DNA from: JBBSHJ01 sp038253135 | GTDB lineage: Bacteria > Actinomycetota > Actinomycetes > Mycobacteriales > QHCD01 | Length of the DNA stretch: 41,475 bases | Assembly: GCA_038253135.1 (NCBI GenBank) | Contig: JBBSHJ010000019.1 | Span: 1 to 41,475, forward strand | Reading direction: 5' to 3' | Shown: positions 31,763-39,672 of the stretch, in pieces | Layout: every line of letters starts with the position of its first letter | Position numbering within the stretch: the stretch's first letter is position 1 | Notes under the pieces: model-generated | Told to the model about the DNA's origin: nothing | Databases searched by the model: none | What the model saw: the letters and a program-made list of their open reading frames with translations, nothing else | Translations under genes and position numbers: made by a program

Positions 31763-33478
31763 GTGCCCGACACCAGCACTGCCCCGCGCGAGCCTTCCTC
31801 GCCCCGGGATCACCGCAAGCCACGCAGCCACGAGGTCACCGACGGCATCGAGGCCACCGCCGCGCGCGGGATGCTGCGGGCCGTCGGGATGGGTGATGAC
31901 GACTGGCGCAAGCCGCAGATCGGCGTCGCCTCGTCGTGGAACGAGATCACGCCGTGCAACCTCTCACTCGACCGGCTGGCGAAGAAGGCCAAGGTGGGCG
32001 TGCGGGCCGCGGACGGTTATCCGCTGGAATTCTGCACCATCTCGGTGTCCGACGGCATCTCGATGGGTCACGTCGGCATGCACTACTCGCTGGTGTCCCG
32101 CGAGATCATCGCCGACTCCGTCGAGACCGTCATGCAGGCCGAGCGGCTGGACGGAAGCGTGCTGCTGGCCGGCTGCGACAAGTCCGAGCCGGGCATGCTG
32201 ATGGCCGCCGCGCGGCTCGACCTTGCCTGCGTCTACGTGTACGCCGGATCGATACTGCCCGGCCGGCATCGCGGGCGGGACATCACCATCATCGACGCCT
32301 TCGAAGGCGTCGGCGCCTGCCTGGCCGGCAAGATCAGCCACGAGGAGCTGACCGAGATCGAGAGGGCGGTCTGCCCAGGACAGGGCGCCTGCGGCGGCAT
32401 GTACACCGCGAACACGATGGCGGCCGCGGCCGAGGCGATGGGCATGTCGTTGCCGGGCAGCGCCGGGCCGCCGGCGCCGGACGCCCGCCGCGACGTGTAC
32501 GCCGAGAAGAGCGGCGAGGCCGTGGTCGCGCTGGTCGACGCGGGCATCACCGCCCGGCAGATCATGACCCGCGAGGCGTTCGAGAACGCGATCACGGTCG
32601 TGATGGCGCTCGGCGGCTCGACCAACGCCGTCCTGCACCTGATGGCGATCGCGCACGAGGCTCAGGTCGAGCTGACGCTCGACGATTTCAACCGCATCGG
32701 CGACCGGACTCCGCACCTGTCCGACATGAAGCCGTTCGGCCGGCACGTGTGGGTCGACTTCGACGGCGTCGGCGGCGTGCCGGTGGTGATGCGGGCGCTG
32801 CTTGACGCCGGACTGCTGCACGGCGAGTGCCTCACCGTCACCGGCAAGACCATCGCCGACGATCTCGCCGCGATCGCCCCACCCGACCCCGACGGCAGGA
32901 TCATCCACGCCATGACCGATCCGGTGCACCGGACCGGCGGGCTGAGCATCCTGCGTGGCTCGCTCGCCCCCGACGGCGCGGTCGTCAAGAGCGCCGGCTT
33001 CGACGCTGACGTCTTCGACGGTACGGCGAAGGTCTTCGACGGCGAGCCCGGCGCGATGGCCGCGATCGCGGACGGTTCGCTGGGCAAGGGCGACGTCGTG
33101 GTGATCCGGAGAGAGGGTCCGCGCGGCGGGCCCGGCATGCGCGAGATGCTCGCCGTCACCGGTGCCATCAAGGGCGCCGGACTCGGCAAGGACGTGCTGC
33201 TGCTGACGGACGGGCGGTTCTCCGGCGGTACGACGGGATTGTGCATCGGACACATCGCCCCCGAGTCGGTCGTCGGCGGCCCCATCGCCTTGGTGGAGGA
33301 CGGCGATCGGATCAGGCTCGACATGGCCGCCCGCACCCTTGACCTCATCGTCGACGACGCCGAGCTGGAGCGGCGCCGCGCGGAATGGACCGCGCCGCCG
33401 GCTCCGACCGGAACCGGCGTGCTGGCGAAATACGCCAAGCTCGTCGGCTCGGCCCGGGAAGGCGCCGTCTGCGGATGA
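31763..33478 (+). CDS. ilvD: Dihydroxy-acid dehydratase
   Basis: IlvD dehydrates the 2,3-dihydroxy acids of the valine and isoleucine pathways. The 571-residue protein has the Fe-S cluster Cys residues in AGCDKSEPGM and CPGQGACGGMYTANTM, plus SSWNEITPCN and the C-terminal GRFSGGTTGLCIGHIAPE signature. The GTG start follows a GGAGGAG site by about six bases. It is split from the ilvBNC genes by the SDR-like gene and the ilvB attenuator, so it may have its own promoter. The first 25 residues are a Pro/Ser/Arg-rich extension. Confidence 0.97.
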   Translation: MPDTSTAPREPSSPRDHRKPRSHEVTDGIEATAARGMLRAVGMGDDDWRKPQIGVASSWNEITPCNLSLDRLAKKAKVGVRAADGYPLEFCTISVSDGISMGHVGMHYSLVSREIIADSVETVMQAERLDGSVLLAGCDKSEPGMLMAAARLDLACVYVYAGSILPGRHRGRDITIIDAFEGVGACLAGKISHEELTEIERAVCPGQGACGGMYTANTMAAAAEAMGMSLPGSAGPPAPDARRDVYAEKSGEAVVALVDAGITARQIMTREAFENAITVVMALGGSTNAVLHLMAIAHEAQVELTLDDFNRIGDRTPHLSDMKPFGRHVWVDFDGVGGVPVVMRALLDAGLLHGECLTVTGKTIADDLAAIAPPDPDGRIIHAMTDPVHRTGGLSILRGSLAPDGAVVKSAGFDADVFDGTAKVFDGEPGAMAAIADGSLGKGDVVVIRREGPRGGPGMREMLAVTGAIKGAGLGKDVLLLTDGRFSGGTTGLCIGHIAPESVVGGPIALVEDGDRIRLDMAARTLDLIVDDAELERRRAEWTAPPAPTGTGVLAKYAKLVGSAREGAVCG

Positions 33479-33503
33479 GCGCAGCGATGGAGGAGGTCGC
33501 GTC

Positions 33504-34283
33504 GTGACCACGCGCGTCGTACTCGTCACCGGGGGCACCGGCGATCTCGGCCGGCAGCTGGTGCCGGCGCTGGCGGCGGCCGGGCACACCCCGCGCGTGA
33601 TGTCACGACACACCGCGCCGGATCGGATCGTCGCCGATCTGTCCACCGGGTCCGGCCTGGCCGATGCCCTGCGCGGCGTGGACGTCGTCGTACACCTGGC
33701 CAGCGACTCGCAGGGCGACTTCCGCGCGGTTGACGTCGACGGGACGGGGCGGCTCGTGCGCGCCTGCCGGGAGGAGGGCGTCGGGCACCTGCTCTACGTC
33801 TCTATCGTCGGCGTCGACGTCAATCCGTTGGGCTACTACCGCGCGAAGCACGATGCCGAGCGCATCATCACCCGATCCGGGTTGCCGTATTCGATCGTCC
33901 GCGCGGCACAGTTCCCGACGCTCATCACCGCGGTCCTGCGGAGGTGCCGCCACGGTCCGGTCTGCCTCGCACCAGCCCGCATCGCGGCCGAACCGGTGGC
34001 GATCGAGGACGTCGCCGCCCATCTCGTCGGCCTCGTCGAGCGCGGCCCGACCGGCGCGGTGCGCGAATTCGTCGGCCCGGAGAAGCTGACGGTGCGCCGG
34101 ATGGCGAAGCAGTGGCTCCGCGCCCGGGGCAAGCACGCGCTCGTCGTTCCGGTGTGGCTGCCCGGCCGGGTGGCCAAAGCATTTCGGGCCGGGTCGAATG
34201 TCGGCGGCGCGGACGCCGAGCGGGGAGGTACGACGCTCGCCGAGTGGCTCGCCGGCCATCCCGACTCGCAGCGCACCCGGTGA
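33504..34283 (+). CDS. NAD(P)-binding atypical SDR (NmrA-like) protein
   Basis: The 259-residue protein has the Rossmann motif VVLVTGGTGDLGRQLV and the atypical-SDR pattern RGVDVVVHLASDSQGDF, RACREEGVGHLLYVSIVGVDVNPLGYYRAKHDAERII and SGLPYSIVRAAQFPT. YxxxK is present as YYRAK. Substrate and reaction are unknown; these proteins range from isomerases to redox sensors. The GTG at 33504 has GGAGGAGG seven bases upstream. Lying between ilvD and ilvB may make it part of the cluster, but no link to branched-chain amino acids is shown. Confidence 0.85.
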   Translation: MTTRVVLVTGGTGDLGRQLVPALAAAGHTPRVMSRHTAPDRIVADLSTGSGLADALRGVDVVVHLASDSQGDFRAVDVDGTGRLVRACREEGVGHLLYVSIVGVDVNPLGYYRAKHDAERIITRSGLPYSIVRAAQFPTLITAVLRRCRHGPVCLAPARIAAEPVAIEDVAAHLVGLVERGPTGAVREFVGPEKLTVRRMAKQWLRARGKHALVVPVWLPGRVAKAFRAGSNVGGADAERGGTTLAEWLAGHPDSQRTR

Positions 34284-34321
34284 GCGTCCCGCCATGTGGA
34301 AACAGGTCTCGCTGAGCTGAG

Positions 34322-34351
34322 TTGACCCGAGATGACCCCTGGTCGTATCGT
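34322..34351 (+). promoter_or_regulatory. Promoter of the ilvB leader transcript
   Basis: TTGACC (34322-34327) and TATCGT (34346-34351) are separated by 18 bases. The -10 ends seven bases before the leader-peptide ATG, so transcription would start at or next to it. The elements are seen; activity is inferred. Confidence 0.6.
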
Positions 34352-34358
34352 CGAGCGC

Positions 34359-34391
34359 ATGCGGACGAGCGATTTCGTAGTACTCGCATAG
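34359..34391 (+). CDS. ilvB operon leader peptide (10 residues, Val-Val-Leu)
   Basis: The ORF reads MRTSDFVVLA and stop. Consecutive Val-Val-Leu codons just before the stop are the sensing codons expected for control by branched-chain aminoacyl-tRNA. The ORF follows the promoter by seven bases and is thus probably leaderless. It precedes an RNA region with competing hairpins and an intrinsic terminator, so ribosome stalling at low Val/Leu would favour readthrough. Leader peptides of this kind precede ilvB in Corynebacterium, Streptomyces and mycobacteria. Confidence 0.85.
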   Translation: MRTSDFVVLA

Positions 34392-34419
34392 CGCGCCGAC
34401 ATCTCCCTGTCGACGCGCT
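34390..34419 (+). promoter_or_regulatory. Attenuator upstream hairpin
   Basis: Arms AGCGCG (34390-34395) and CGCGCT (34414-34419), with inner arms CGAC (34397-34400) and GTCG (34409-34412), form a stem of ten pairs with single-base mismatches. It overlaps the leader stop codon and lies just before the terminator. It probably acts as the first (pause or alternative) hairpin of the attenuator. Confidence 0.6.
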
Positions 34420-34420
34420 G

Positions 34421-34451
34421 ACCCCTCTGTGCCTGGCACGAGGGGTTTTTT
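34421..34451 (+). terminator. Intrinsic terminator of the ilvB attenuator
   Basis: ACCCCTC (34421-34427) pairs with GAGGGGT (34440-34446), continued by GTGC/GCAC after a one-base bulge, and is followed by six T residues. It lies between the leader peptide and ilvB, so it must be bypassed for ilvB expression. A clear U-run like this is rare in this GC-rich window. Confidence 0.9.
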
Positions 34452-34512
34452 CATGGGTTCATGCGGGACACCACCGCCCCGACCGATTAACCGGCACCGA
34501 GTGAGGCGAGAC

Positions 34513-36327
34513 ATGAGCGGTCAGGACACCGATCCGGCAGCGAGCGGCTCCGCGCAGGCAGCGGCGCCGACCAACCAGATGACGGGCGCACAGGCCCTCG
34601 TCAGGTCCCTCGAAGAGCTCGGCGTCGACCTTGTCTTCGGCCTGCCGGGCGGCACCATTCTCCCCACCTACGACCCTTTGTACGACTCGACCCGCGTGCG
34701 GCACGTCCTGGTCCGTCACGAGCAGGGCGCCGGACACGCGGCCGAGGGGTACGCGCAGGCGACCGGCAAGGTCGGTGTGTGCATCGCCACGAGTGGCCCC
34801 GGCGCCACCAACCTCGTCACCGCGATCGCGGACGCCTACATGGACTCCGTGCCGATCGTCGCCATCACCGGCCAGGTCGGCCGGCCGTTCATCGGGAGCG
34901 ACGGATTCCAGGAAGCCGACATCTGCGGCATCACGCTGCCGATCACCAAGCACAATTTCCTCGTCCAGTCCGCCGATGACATTCCGCGCACGATCGCGGA
35001 GGCATTCCACATCGCGTCCACGGGCAGGCCAGGACCGGTGCTGGTCGACGTGCCCAAGGACGTGCAGCAGGAGCTGATGAGCTTCTCCTGGCCACCGCAG
35101 CTCGACCTTCCCGGATACCGGCCCACGCTGCACCCGCACACGAAGCAGATTCGTGAGGCGGCGCAGGCGATTGTCACGGCTCAGCGCCCGGTGTTCTACA
35201 TCGGAGGCGGTGTGCTCAAGGCCCACGCGGCGAAGGAATTGTACGAGCTCGCCGAGCTCACCGGAATCCCGGTTGTGACGACCTTGATGGCTCGTGGCGC
35301 ATTTCCGGACAGTCACGAACAGCACCTCGGAATGCCGGGGATGCACGGATCCGTCAGCGCGGTGACCGCCCTGCAGAAATCCGACCTGCTCATCACCCTC
35401 GGCGCCCGGTTCGACGACCGGGTCACCGGCGAGTTGTCATCCTTCGCGCCGCTCGCATCGGTCATCCATGCGGACATCGATCCGGCCGAGATCTCCAAGA
35501 ACCGCACCGCGGACATTCCGATCGTGGGCGACTGCAAGGAGGTCATCGCCGCACTCACCGGCGCCGTGCAGGAACGATACGCCGCCGGTGTGCGCGCGGA
35601 TCTCACGCCGTGGTGGAAGCAGGTCGACGGGTGGCGGACGTCGTACCCGATCGGCTATGACTGGCCGGAGGGCGGCGCGCTCGCGCCGCAATATGTCATC
35701 GAGCGGCTCGGCAAGATCGCCGGGCCGGACGCGATCTACGTTGCGGGCGTCGGCCAGCACCAGATGTGGGCCGCACAGTTCATCTCGTACGAGAACCCGC
35801 ACACCTGGATCAATTCCGGCGGCGCCGGGACGATGGGGTACGCCGTGCCGGCGGCGATGGGCGCCAAGATGGGCCGTCCCGACACGACCGTCTGGGCGAT
35901 CGACGGTGACGGCTGCTTCCAGATGACGAATCAGGAGCTCGCCACCTGCGCGATCGAAGGCGTTCCGATCAAGGTCGCCATCATCAACAACGGCAACCTC
36001 GGCATGGTCCGCCAGTGGCAGGCGCTGTTCTACTCCGAGCGCTATTCCAACACCCGGCTCGGCACGATCGCCGACGAGCACGGCACCGTGCGGGTCCCCG
36101 ATTTCGTCAAGCTCAGCGAGGCGCTCGGCTGCGTCGGTCTGCGGTGTGAGACCAAGGACGATGTCGATGCCAGCATCGAAAAGGCGATGGCCATCAACGA
36201 CGCTCCCGTGGTCGTCGAATTCGTCGTCGGCCAGGACGCCCAGGTGTGGCCGATGGTCGCCGCCGGCAAGAGCAACGACGAGATCATGGCCGCGCGCGGC
36301 CTGCGGCCGAAATACGACGAGGACTGA
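34513..36327 (+). CDS. ilvB: Acetolactate synthase large (catalytic) subunit
   Basis: IlvB condenses two pyruvates, or pyruvate with 2-oxobutyrate, using ThDP; it is the first common step of Val/Ile/Leu synthesis. The 604-residue protein has the activating Glu70 (RHEQGAGHAAEGYAQATG), the TSGPGATN and GRPFIGSDGFQEADI regions, the FAD-binding middle domain (IGGGVLKAHAAKEL, GARFDDRVTG) and the ThDP/Mg motif GDGCFQMTNQELAT...NNGNLGM. The ATG at 34513 gives about a 20-residue Ala/Gln-rich lead. It follows the leader-peptide attenuator and is followed by ilvN. Confidence 0.97.
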   Translation: MSGQDTDPAASGSAQAAAPTNQMTGAQALVRSLEELGVDLVFGLPGGTILPTYDPLYDSTRVRHVLVRHEQGAGHAAEGYAQATGKVGVCIATSGPGATNLVTAIADAYMDSVPIVAITGQVGRPFIGSDGFQEADICGITLPITKHNFLVQSADDIPRTIAEAFHIASTGRPGPVLVDVPKDVQQELMSFSWPPQLDLPGYRPTLHPHTKQIREAAQAIVTAQRPVFYIGGGVLKAHAAKELYELAELTGIPVVTTLMARGAFPDSHEQHLGMPGMHGSVSAVTALQKSDLLITLGARFDDRVTGELSSFAPLASVIHADIDPAEISKNRTADIPIVGDCKEVIAALTGAVQERYAAGVRADLTPWWKQVDGWRTSYPIGYDWPEGGALAPQYVIERLGKIAGPDAIYVAGVGQHQMWAAQFISYENPHTWINSGGAGTMGYAVPAAMGAKMGRPDTTVWAIDGDGCFQMTNQELATCAIEGVPIKVAIINNGNLGMVRQWQALFYSERYSNTRLGTIADEHGTVRVPDFVKLSEALGCVGLRCETKDDVDASIEKAMAINDAPVVVEFVVGQDAQVWPMVAAGKSNDEIMAARGLRPKYDED

Positions 36328-36361
36328 GCTGCCGGAGACGGCGTACCCGCAAGGAGAAGCT

Positions 36362-36889
36362 ATGAGCACGCATACCCTTTCCGTCCTGGTCGAGAACAAG
36401 CCCGGTGTCCTGTCCCGCGTCTCGGGGCTCTTCAGCCGGCGAGGATTCAATATCGAGTCACTCGCGGTCGGGCCGACGGAGGTGCCCGACATCTCCCGGA
36501 TCACGATCGTCGTCGCCGTCGAGGACTCACCGTTGGAGCAGGTGACCAAGCAGCTGAACAAGCTCATCAACGTCATCAAGATCGTCGAGCTCGAGCCGGA
36601 TGCCTCGGTGCAACGGGAATTGCTGCTGGTCAAGGTCCGCGCCGATGCCACGACACGGCACGAGATCCTCGACACCGTCGGCCTTTTCCGGGCCCATGTT
36701 GTGGACGTTGGCAGTGACGTGATCACCATCGAGGCCACGGGGACCAGCGCGAAGCTCGACGCGCTGCTGCGGGTGCTCGAGCCCCACGGCATCAAGGAAA
36801 TGGTCCAGTCCGGCCTCGTTGCGGTCGGTCGGGGGCCCCGCTCCATCACCGGGTCGGCCCTCGTCCGCCCGCTCGAGCGCACCGCGTGA
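36362..36889 (+). CDS. ilvN: Acetolactate synthase small (regulatory) subunit
   Basis: The 175-residue subunit confers valine feedback. Its N-terminal ACT domain reads LSVLVENKPGVLSRVSGLFSRRGFNIESLAVGPTE, followed by VTKQLNKLINVIKIVEL. The C-terminal half (LLLVKVRADATTRHEILDTVGLFRAHVVDV) is the second ACT-like domain. AAGGAG precedes the ATG by six or seven bases. It is 34 bases after ilvB and is presumed to share its transcript. The symbol ilvH is also used. Confidence 0.96.
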   Translation: MSTHTLSVLVENKPGVLSRVSGLFSRRGFNIESLAVGPTEVPDISRITIVVAVEDSPLEQVTKQLNKLINVIKIVELEPDASVQRELLLVKVRADATTRHEILDTVGLFRAHVVDVGSDVITIEATGTSAKLDALLRVLEPHGIKEMVQSGLVAVGRGPRSITGSALVRPLERTA

Positions 36890-36939
36890 TCCCCATTTCA
36901 CCGACTCATTGACAAAGAACCGAGAGGACACCGCCCACC

Positions 36940-37968
36940 ATGCCCACAGCGCCCGCCGAAATCTTCTATGACGACGATGCCGACCTCTCCCAGATCCAGG
37001 GGCGCAAGGTCGCGGTCATCGGATACGGCAGCCAGGGTCACGCCCATGCGCTGTCGCTGCGCGACTCCGGAGTCGATGTCCGCATCGGATTGAAAGAGGG
37101 GTCGGCGAGCCGGGAGAAGGCGGAGGACGAGGGCCTCAGGGTGCTCACGCCGGCCGAGGCGGCCAAGGAGGCCGATCTCGTCAGCATTCAGGCTCCCGAC
37201 ACCGTCCAGCGAAGTCTCTTCAGCATGGAAATCGCACCGAACGTCGGCGCGGGGGAGGCCCTCTTTTTCAGCCACGGCTTCAACATCCGGTACGGATACA
37301 TCAAGCCCCCGGCCGGCGTGGACGTCGTGTTGGTCGCGCCGAAGGGCCCGGGCCACCTGGTCCGCCGCCAGTTCGTCGATGGCAAGGGCGTTCCCGACCT
37401 CGTCGCGGTGGAGCAGGACGCAACCGGCAACGCGCTCGCTCTGGGCCTGTCCTACGCCAAAGGCATCGGTGGCACCCGCGCCGGCGTCATAAAGACCACT
37501 TTCACCGAGGAGACCGAAACAGATCTCTTCGGCGAGCAGGCCGTGCTGTGCGGAGGCACGTCACACCTCATCCAGGCCGGGTTCGAGACGCTCACCGAGG
37601 CCGGTTATCAGCCTGAGATCGCCTATTTCGAGGTGCTGCACGAGTTGAAGCTCATCGTGGATCTTATCTATGAGGGCGGCATCGCGCGGCAGCGCTACTC
37701 GTGCAGCGACACGGCCGAGTACGGCGACCTGACGCGTGGCCCGCGGATCGTCTCGCCGGCGGTCAAGGCCGAGATGCGCACGATCCTGGACGAGATCCAG
37801 GACGGCCGGTTCGCGCAGGAATGGATCGAGGAGGACGACGACGGCCGCCCGAACTTCACCCGGCTGCGGGAGCAGGGCAAGGCCCATCCGATCGAGAACG
37901 TCGGCGCGAAGCTGCGCGGGCTGATGTCCTGGGTGGATCGGCCGATCACGGAGACCACGGGAGCCTGA
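36940..37968 (+). CDS. ilvC: Ketol-acid reductoisomerase
   Basis: IlvC isomerises and reduces acetolactate and acetohydroxybutyrate, usually with NADPH. The 342-residue class I enzyme has the Rossmann motif VAVIGYGSQGHAHALSLRDSG, GHGF-type LFFSHGFNIRYGYIKPP, the VAPKGPGHLVRRQFVDGKG block and the metal-binding C-terminal helical region (DLFGEQAVLCGG, FEVLHELKLIVDLIYEGG, YGDLTRGPRIV). GAGAGGAC precedes the ATG. It is 50 bases after ilvN. Confidence 0.97.
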   Translation: MPTAPAEIFYDDDADLSQIQGRKVAVIGYGSQGHAHALSLRDSGVDVRIGLKEGSASREKAEDEGLRVLTPAEAAKEADLVSIQAPDTVQRSLFSMEIAPNVGAGEALFFSHGFNIRYGYIKPPAGVDVVLVAPKGPGHLVRRQFVDGKGVPDLVAVEQDATGNALALGLSYAKGIGGTRAGVIKTTFTEETETDLFGEQAVLCGGTSHLIQAGFETLTEAGYQPEIAYFEVLHELKLIVDLIYEGGIARQRYSCSDTAEYGDLTRGPRIVSPAVKAEMRTILDEIQDGRFAQEWIEEDDDGRPNFTRLREQGKAHPIENVGAKLRGLMSWVDRPITETTGA

Positions 37969-38286
37969 GGAATATCCGGCTTTCGGCAGTCGACCGTTCC
38001 GGGTGGAGCGTGGTTAAAACCTCCGTGGCCGACCAGCTCGTCGGCGTCGACCTCGACGCGGCCGGCCAGGGGATGGTCGGCGGGCCGACGGGCGAAGGCA
38101 TCCGCGATGCCCTATGGAAGATCGGCGGCATCACGGCGACGTAGGACGCCCATCGCTGCTCATCCGGTCCCACGTACTTCCCGGACTTGAATGCAAGGGC
38201 ACGGGAGCGGAGGGGAGCGGGCGCGGACCATCTTCCTGGTAGAATTCCTCTATCTGGAACCACCGTCTCGTATTGTGGGAGAGTCA
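37969..38286. other. ilvC-leuB intergenic region without a recognisable gene
   Basis: In many actinobacteria serA lies between ilvC and leuB; here there is none. A plus-strand reading up to 38144 ends in VDLDAAGQGMVGGPTGEGIRDALWKIGG, which looks protein-like but has no convincing start or ribosome site and no family I recognise. It may be a remnant. The last part carries the leuB promoter elements. Confidence 0.5.
38240..38245 (+). promoter_or_regulatory. Extended -10 element for leuB
   Basis: TAGAAT preceded by TGG fits an extended -10 (TGN-TANNNT). It would give a 5' UTR of about 35 bases ending in a GGGAGAG ribosome-binding site (38278-38284). No good -35 is seen, consistent with an extended -10 promoter. 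Confidence 0.45.
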
Positions 38287-39321
38287 ATGGCGGAGCCGAT
38301 CAAGCTGGCGGTCATCCCGGGTGACGGCATCGGCCCGGAGGTGGTCGCCGAGGGCCTCAAGGTCCTTCAGGCTGTCCGGACCGGGGTCGAGGCGCAGACC
38401 TACGACCTGGGCGCCGGCCGATGGCTTCGCACCGGTGAGTTGCTGCCGGACTCGGTGCTCGAGGAGATCCGCGGTCACGATGCGATCCTGCTCGGGGCCG
38501 TCGGCGACCCGGATCGGGTGCCGAGCGGGGTCCTGGAGCGGGGCCTGCTGTTGCGGCTGCGATTCGAGCTCGATCATCACGTCAACCTGCGACCGATCCG
38601 CCTCTACCGCGGCGTGGACTCACCGCTGCGTACCAACCCCGCGATTGACATGGTCGTCGTACGCGAGGGGACCGAGGGCTTGTACGCCGGCGCCGGCGGC
38701 GCGCTACGGACCGACAGTGCGCAGGAAGTCGCGACCGAGGTCAGCATCAACACCGCATTCGGCGTCGAGCGCGTGGTTCGCGACGCGTTCCGCCGCGCCG
38801 ATGCGCGGCCCCGCAAGCACCTGACCCTCGTGCACAAGACCAATGTCCTGACCAACGCCGGATCGCTCTGGTCGCGCGTCGTCGAGTCGGTCGCGCTCGA
38901 CCACCCCGACGTGACCGTGGCCTACCAGCATGTCGACGCTGCAGCGATGTTCTTCGTGACCGATCCGAGCCGGTTCGACGTCGTCGTCACCGACAACATG
39001 TTCGGCGACATCCTCACCGACCTCGGCGCGGCGGTCACCGGCGGGATCGGGCTGGCGGCCAGCGGAAACCTCGACGTCACGCGCAAGAACCCGAGCATGT
39101 TCGAGCCCGTGCACGGCAGCGCCCCTGACATCGCCGGCAAGCGGCAGGCCGATCCGACCGCGACGATCCTGTCGATCGCACTCCTGCTCGACCATCTCGG
39201 AAACTCCGAGGCCGGCCGCCGGGTCGAGGCGGCGGTGGAATTCGATCTCGGCGCGCGCACCACCCAGCCATCTTCGACGCAGGAGATTGGCGACCGGATC
39301 GCCGCGCTCGCCTCCGGCTGA
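38287..39321 (+). CDS. leuB: 3-isopropylmalate dehydrogenase
   Basis: LeuB oxidises and decarboxylates 3-isopropylmalate in leucine synthesis, using NAD. The 344-residue protein has the family start LAVIPGDGIGPEVVAEGL, the substrate site HHVNLRPIRLYRGV, the catalytic region LVHKTNVL, the metal-binding VVVTDNMFGDILTDLGA and the NAD site GSAPDIAGKRQADPTATILS. The ATG at 38287 has GGGAGAG four bases upstream; an in-frame ATG at 38191 is less likely. It follows ilvC after about 320 bases and may be transcribed on its own. Confidence 0.96.
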   Translation: MAEPIKLAVIPGDGIGPEVVAEGLKVLQAVRTGVEAQTYDLGAGRWLRTGELLPDSVLEEIRGHDAILLGAVGDPDRVPSGVLERGLLLRLRFELDHHVNLRPIRLYRGVDSPLRTNPAIDMVVVREGTEGLYAGAGGALRTDSAQEVATEVSINTAFGVERVVRDAFRRADARPRKHLTLVHKTNVLTNAGSLWSRVVESVALDHPDVTVAYQHVDAAAMFFVTDPSRFDVVVTDNMFGDILTDLGAAVTGGIGLAASGNLDVTRKNPSMFEPVHGSAPDIAGKRQADPTATILSIALLLDHLGNSEAGRRVEAAVEFDLGARTTQPSSTQEIGDRIAALASG

Positions 39322-39413
39322 CGAGGGAGCGAGCATCGAGCGAGGGACGAGCGAGGCGCGCAGCGACCGAGGAGGCCGGCAATCAGATGCGTCCGGCTGA
39401 CGAGGGAGCGAGC
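39313..39413. repeat. 22-bp direct repeat at and after the leuB stop
   Basis: TCCGGCTGACGAGGGAGCGA plus GC occurs at 39313-39334, where it contains the leuB stop codon, and again at 39392-39413, 79 bases apart. Between them the sequence is rich in GAGCGAG-like motifs. It looks like a local duplication of the end of leuB and its trailing sequence. Confidence 0.85.
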
Positions 39414-39440
39414 CGCATCGAGCGGTGCACCGTTGACAGG

Positions 39441-39475
39441 CGGTACGCCGCTGCCCGCGGGTGAACGGCGTACCG
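39441..39475. repeat. Inverted repeat with perfect 10-bp arms downstream of leuB
   Basis: CGGTACGCCG (39441-39450) and CGGCGTACCG (39466-39475) pair perfectly around a 15-base loop that contains CCCGCGGG. No T-run follows, so it is not a clear intrinsic terminator; it may be an RNA stem at the leuB 3' end or a protein site. Confidence 0.6.
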
Positions 39476-39523
39476 CGTCCGTGCATCAACGTCGAAACAG
39501 TTCCGTCGGCCCGTGGCGCGATG

Positions 39524-39543
39524 CTAGGACGTCCTAGTAGTCT
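39524..39543 (+). promoter_or_regulatory. Palindromic operator CTAGGACGTCCTAG with adjoining -10 (TAGTCT) before ilvE
   Basis: CTAGGACGTCCTAG (39524-39537) is a perfect 14-base palindrome, and TAGTCT (39538-39543), matching TANNNT, follows directly. A regulator bound there would cover the promoter spacer. Transcription would start near 39550, leaving about 120 bases before ilvE. The regulator is unknown. Confidence 0.5.
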
Positions 39544-39672
39544 GGTCGGTGAGGGCCAGCCGGTACGCCGCGGCGCGGTCCGCAGGTTGCCCACTCCGTA
39601 CTCGACCAGTACCTCGTGGTCCGGCCATCACTGTCGATATGCCGTCGAAGCGGCGAGTAACAGGAGCCTTCC

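Noticed and set aside
34429..34512. Upstream in-frame extension of ilvB
   Set aside because: It would begin inside the attenuator terminator and adds residues not found in the family.
38010..38144. Small gene ending in DALWKIGG between ilvC and leuB
   Set aside because: No start with a ribosome site and no recognised family; kept only as a possible remnant.
39433..39438. Consensus -35 TTGACA as an ilvE promoter
   Set aside because: No TANNNT occurs 16-18 bases downstream; the TAGTCT after the palindrome is a better -10.
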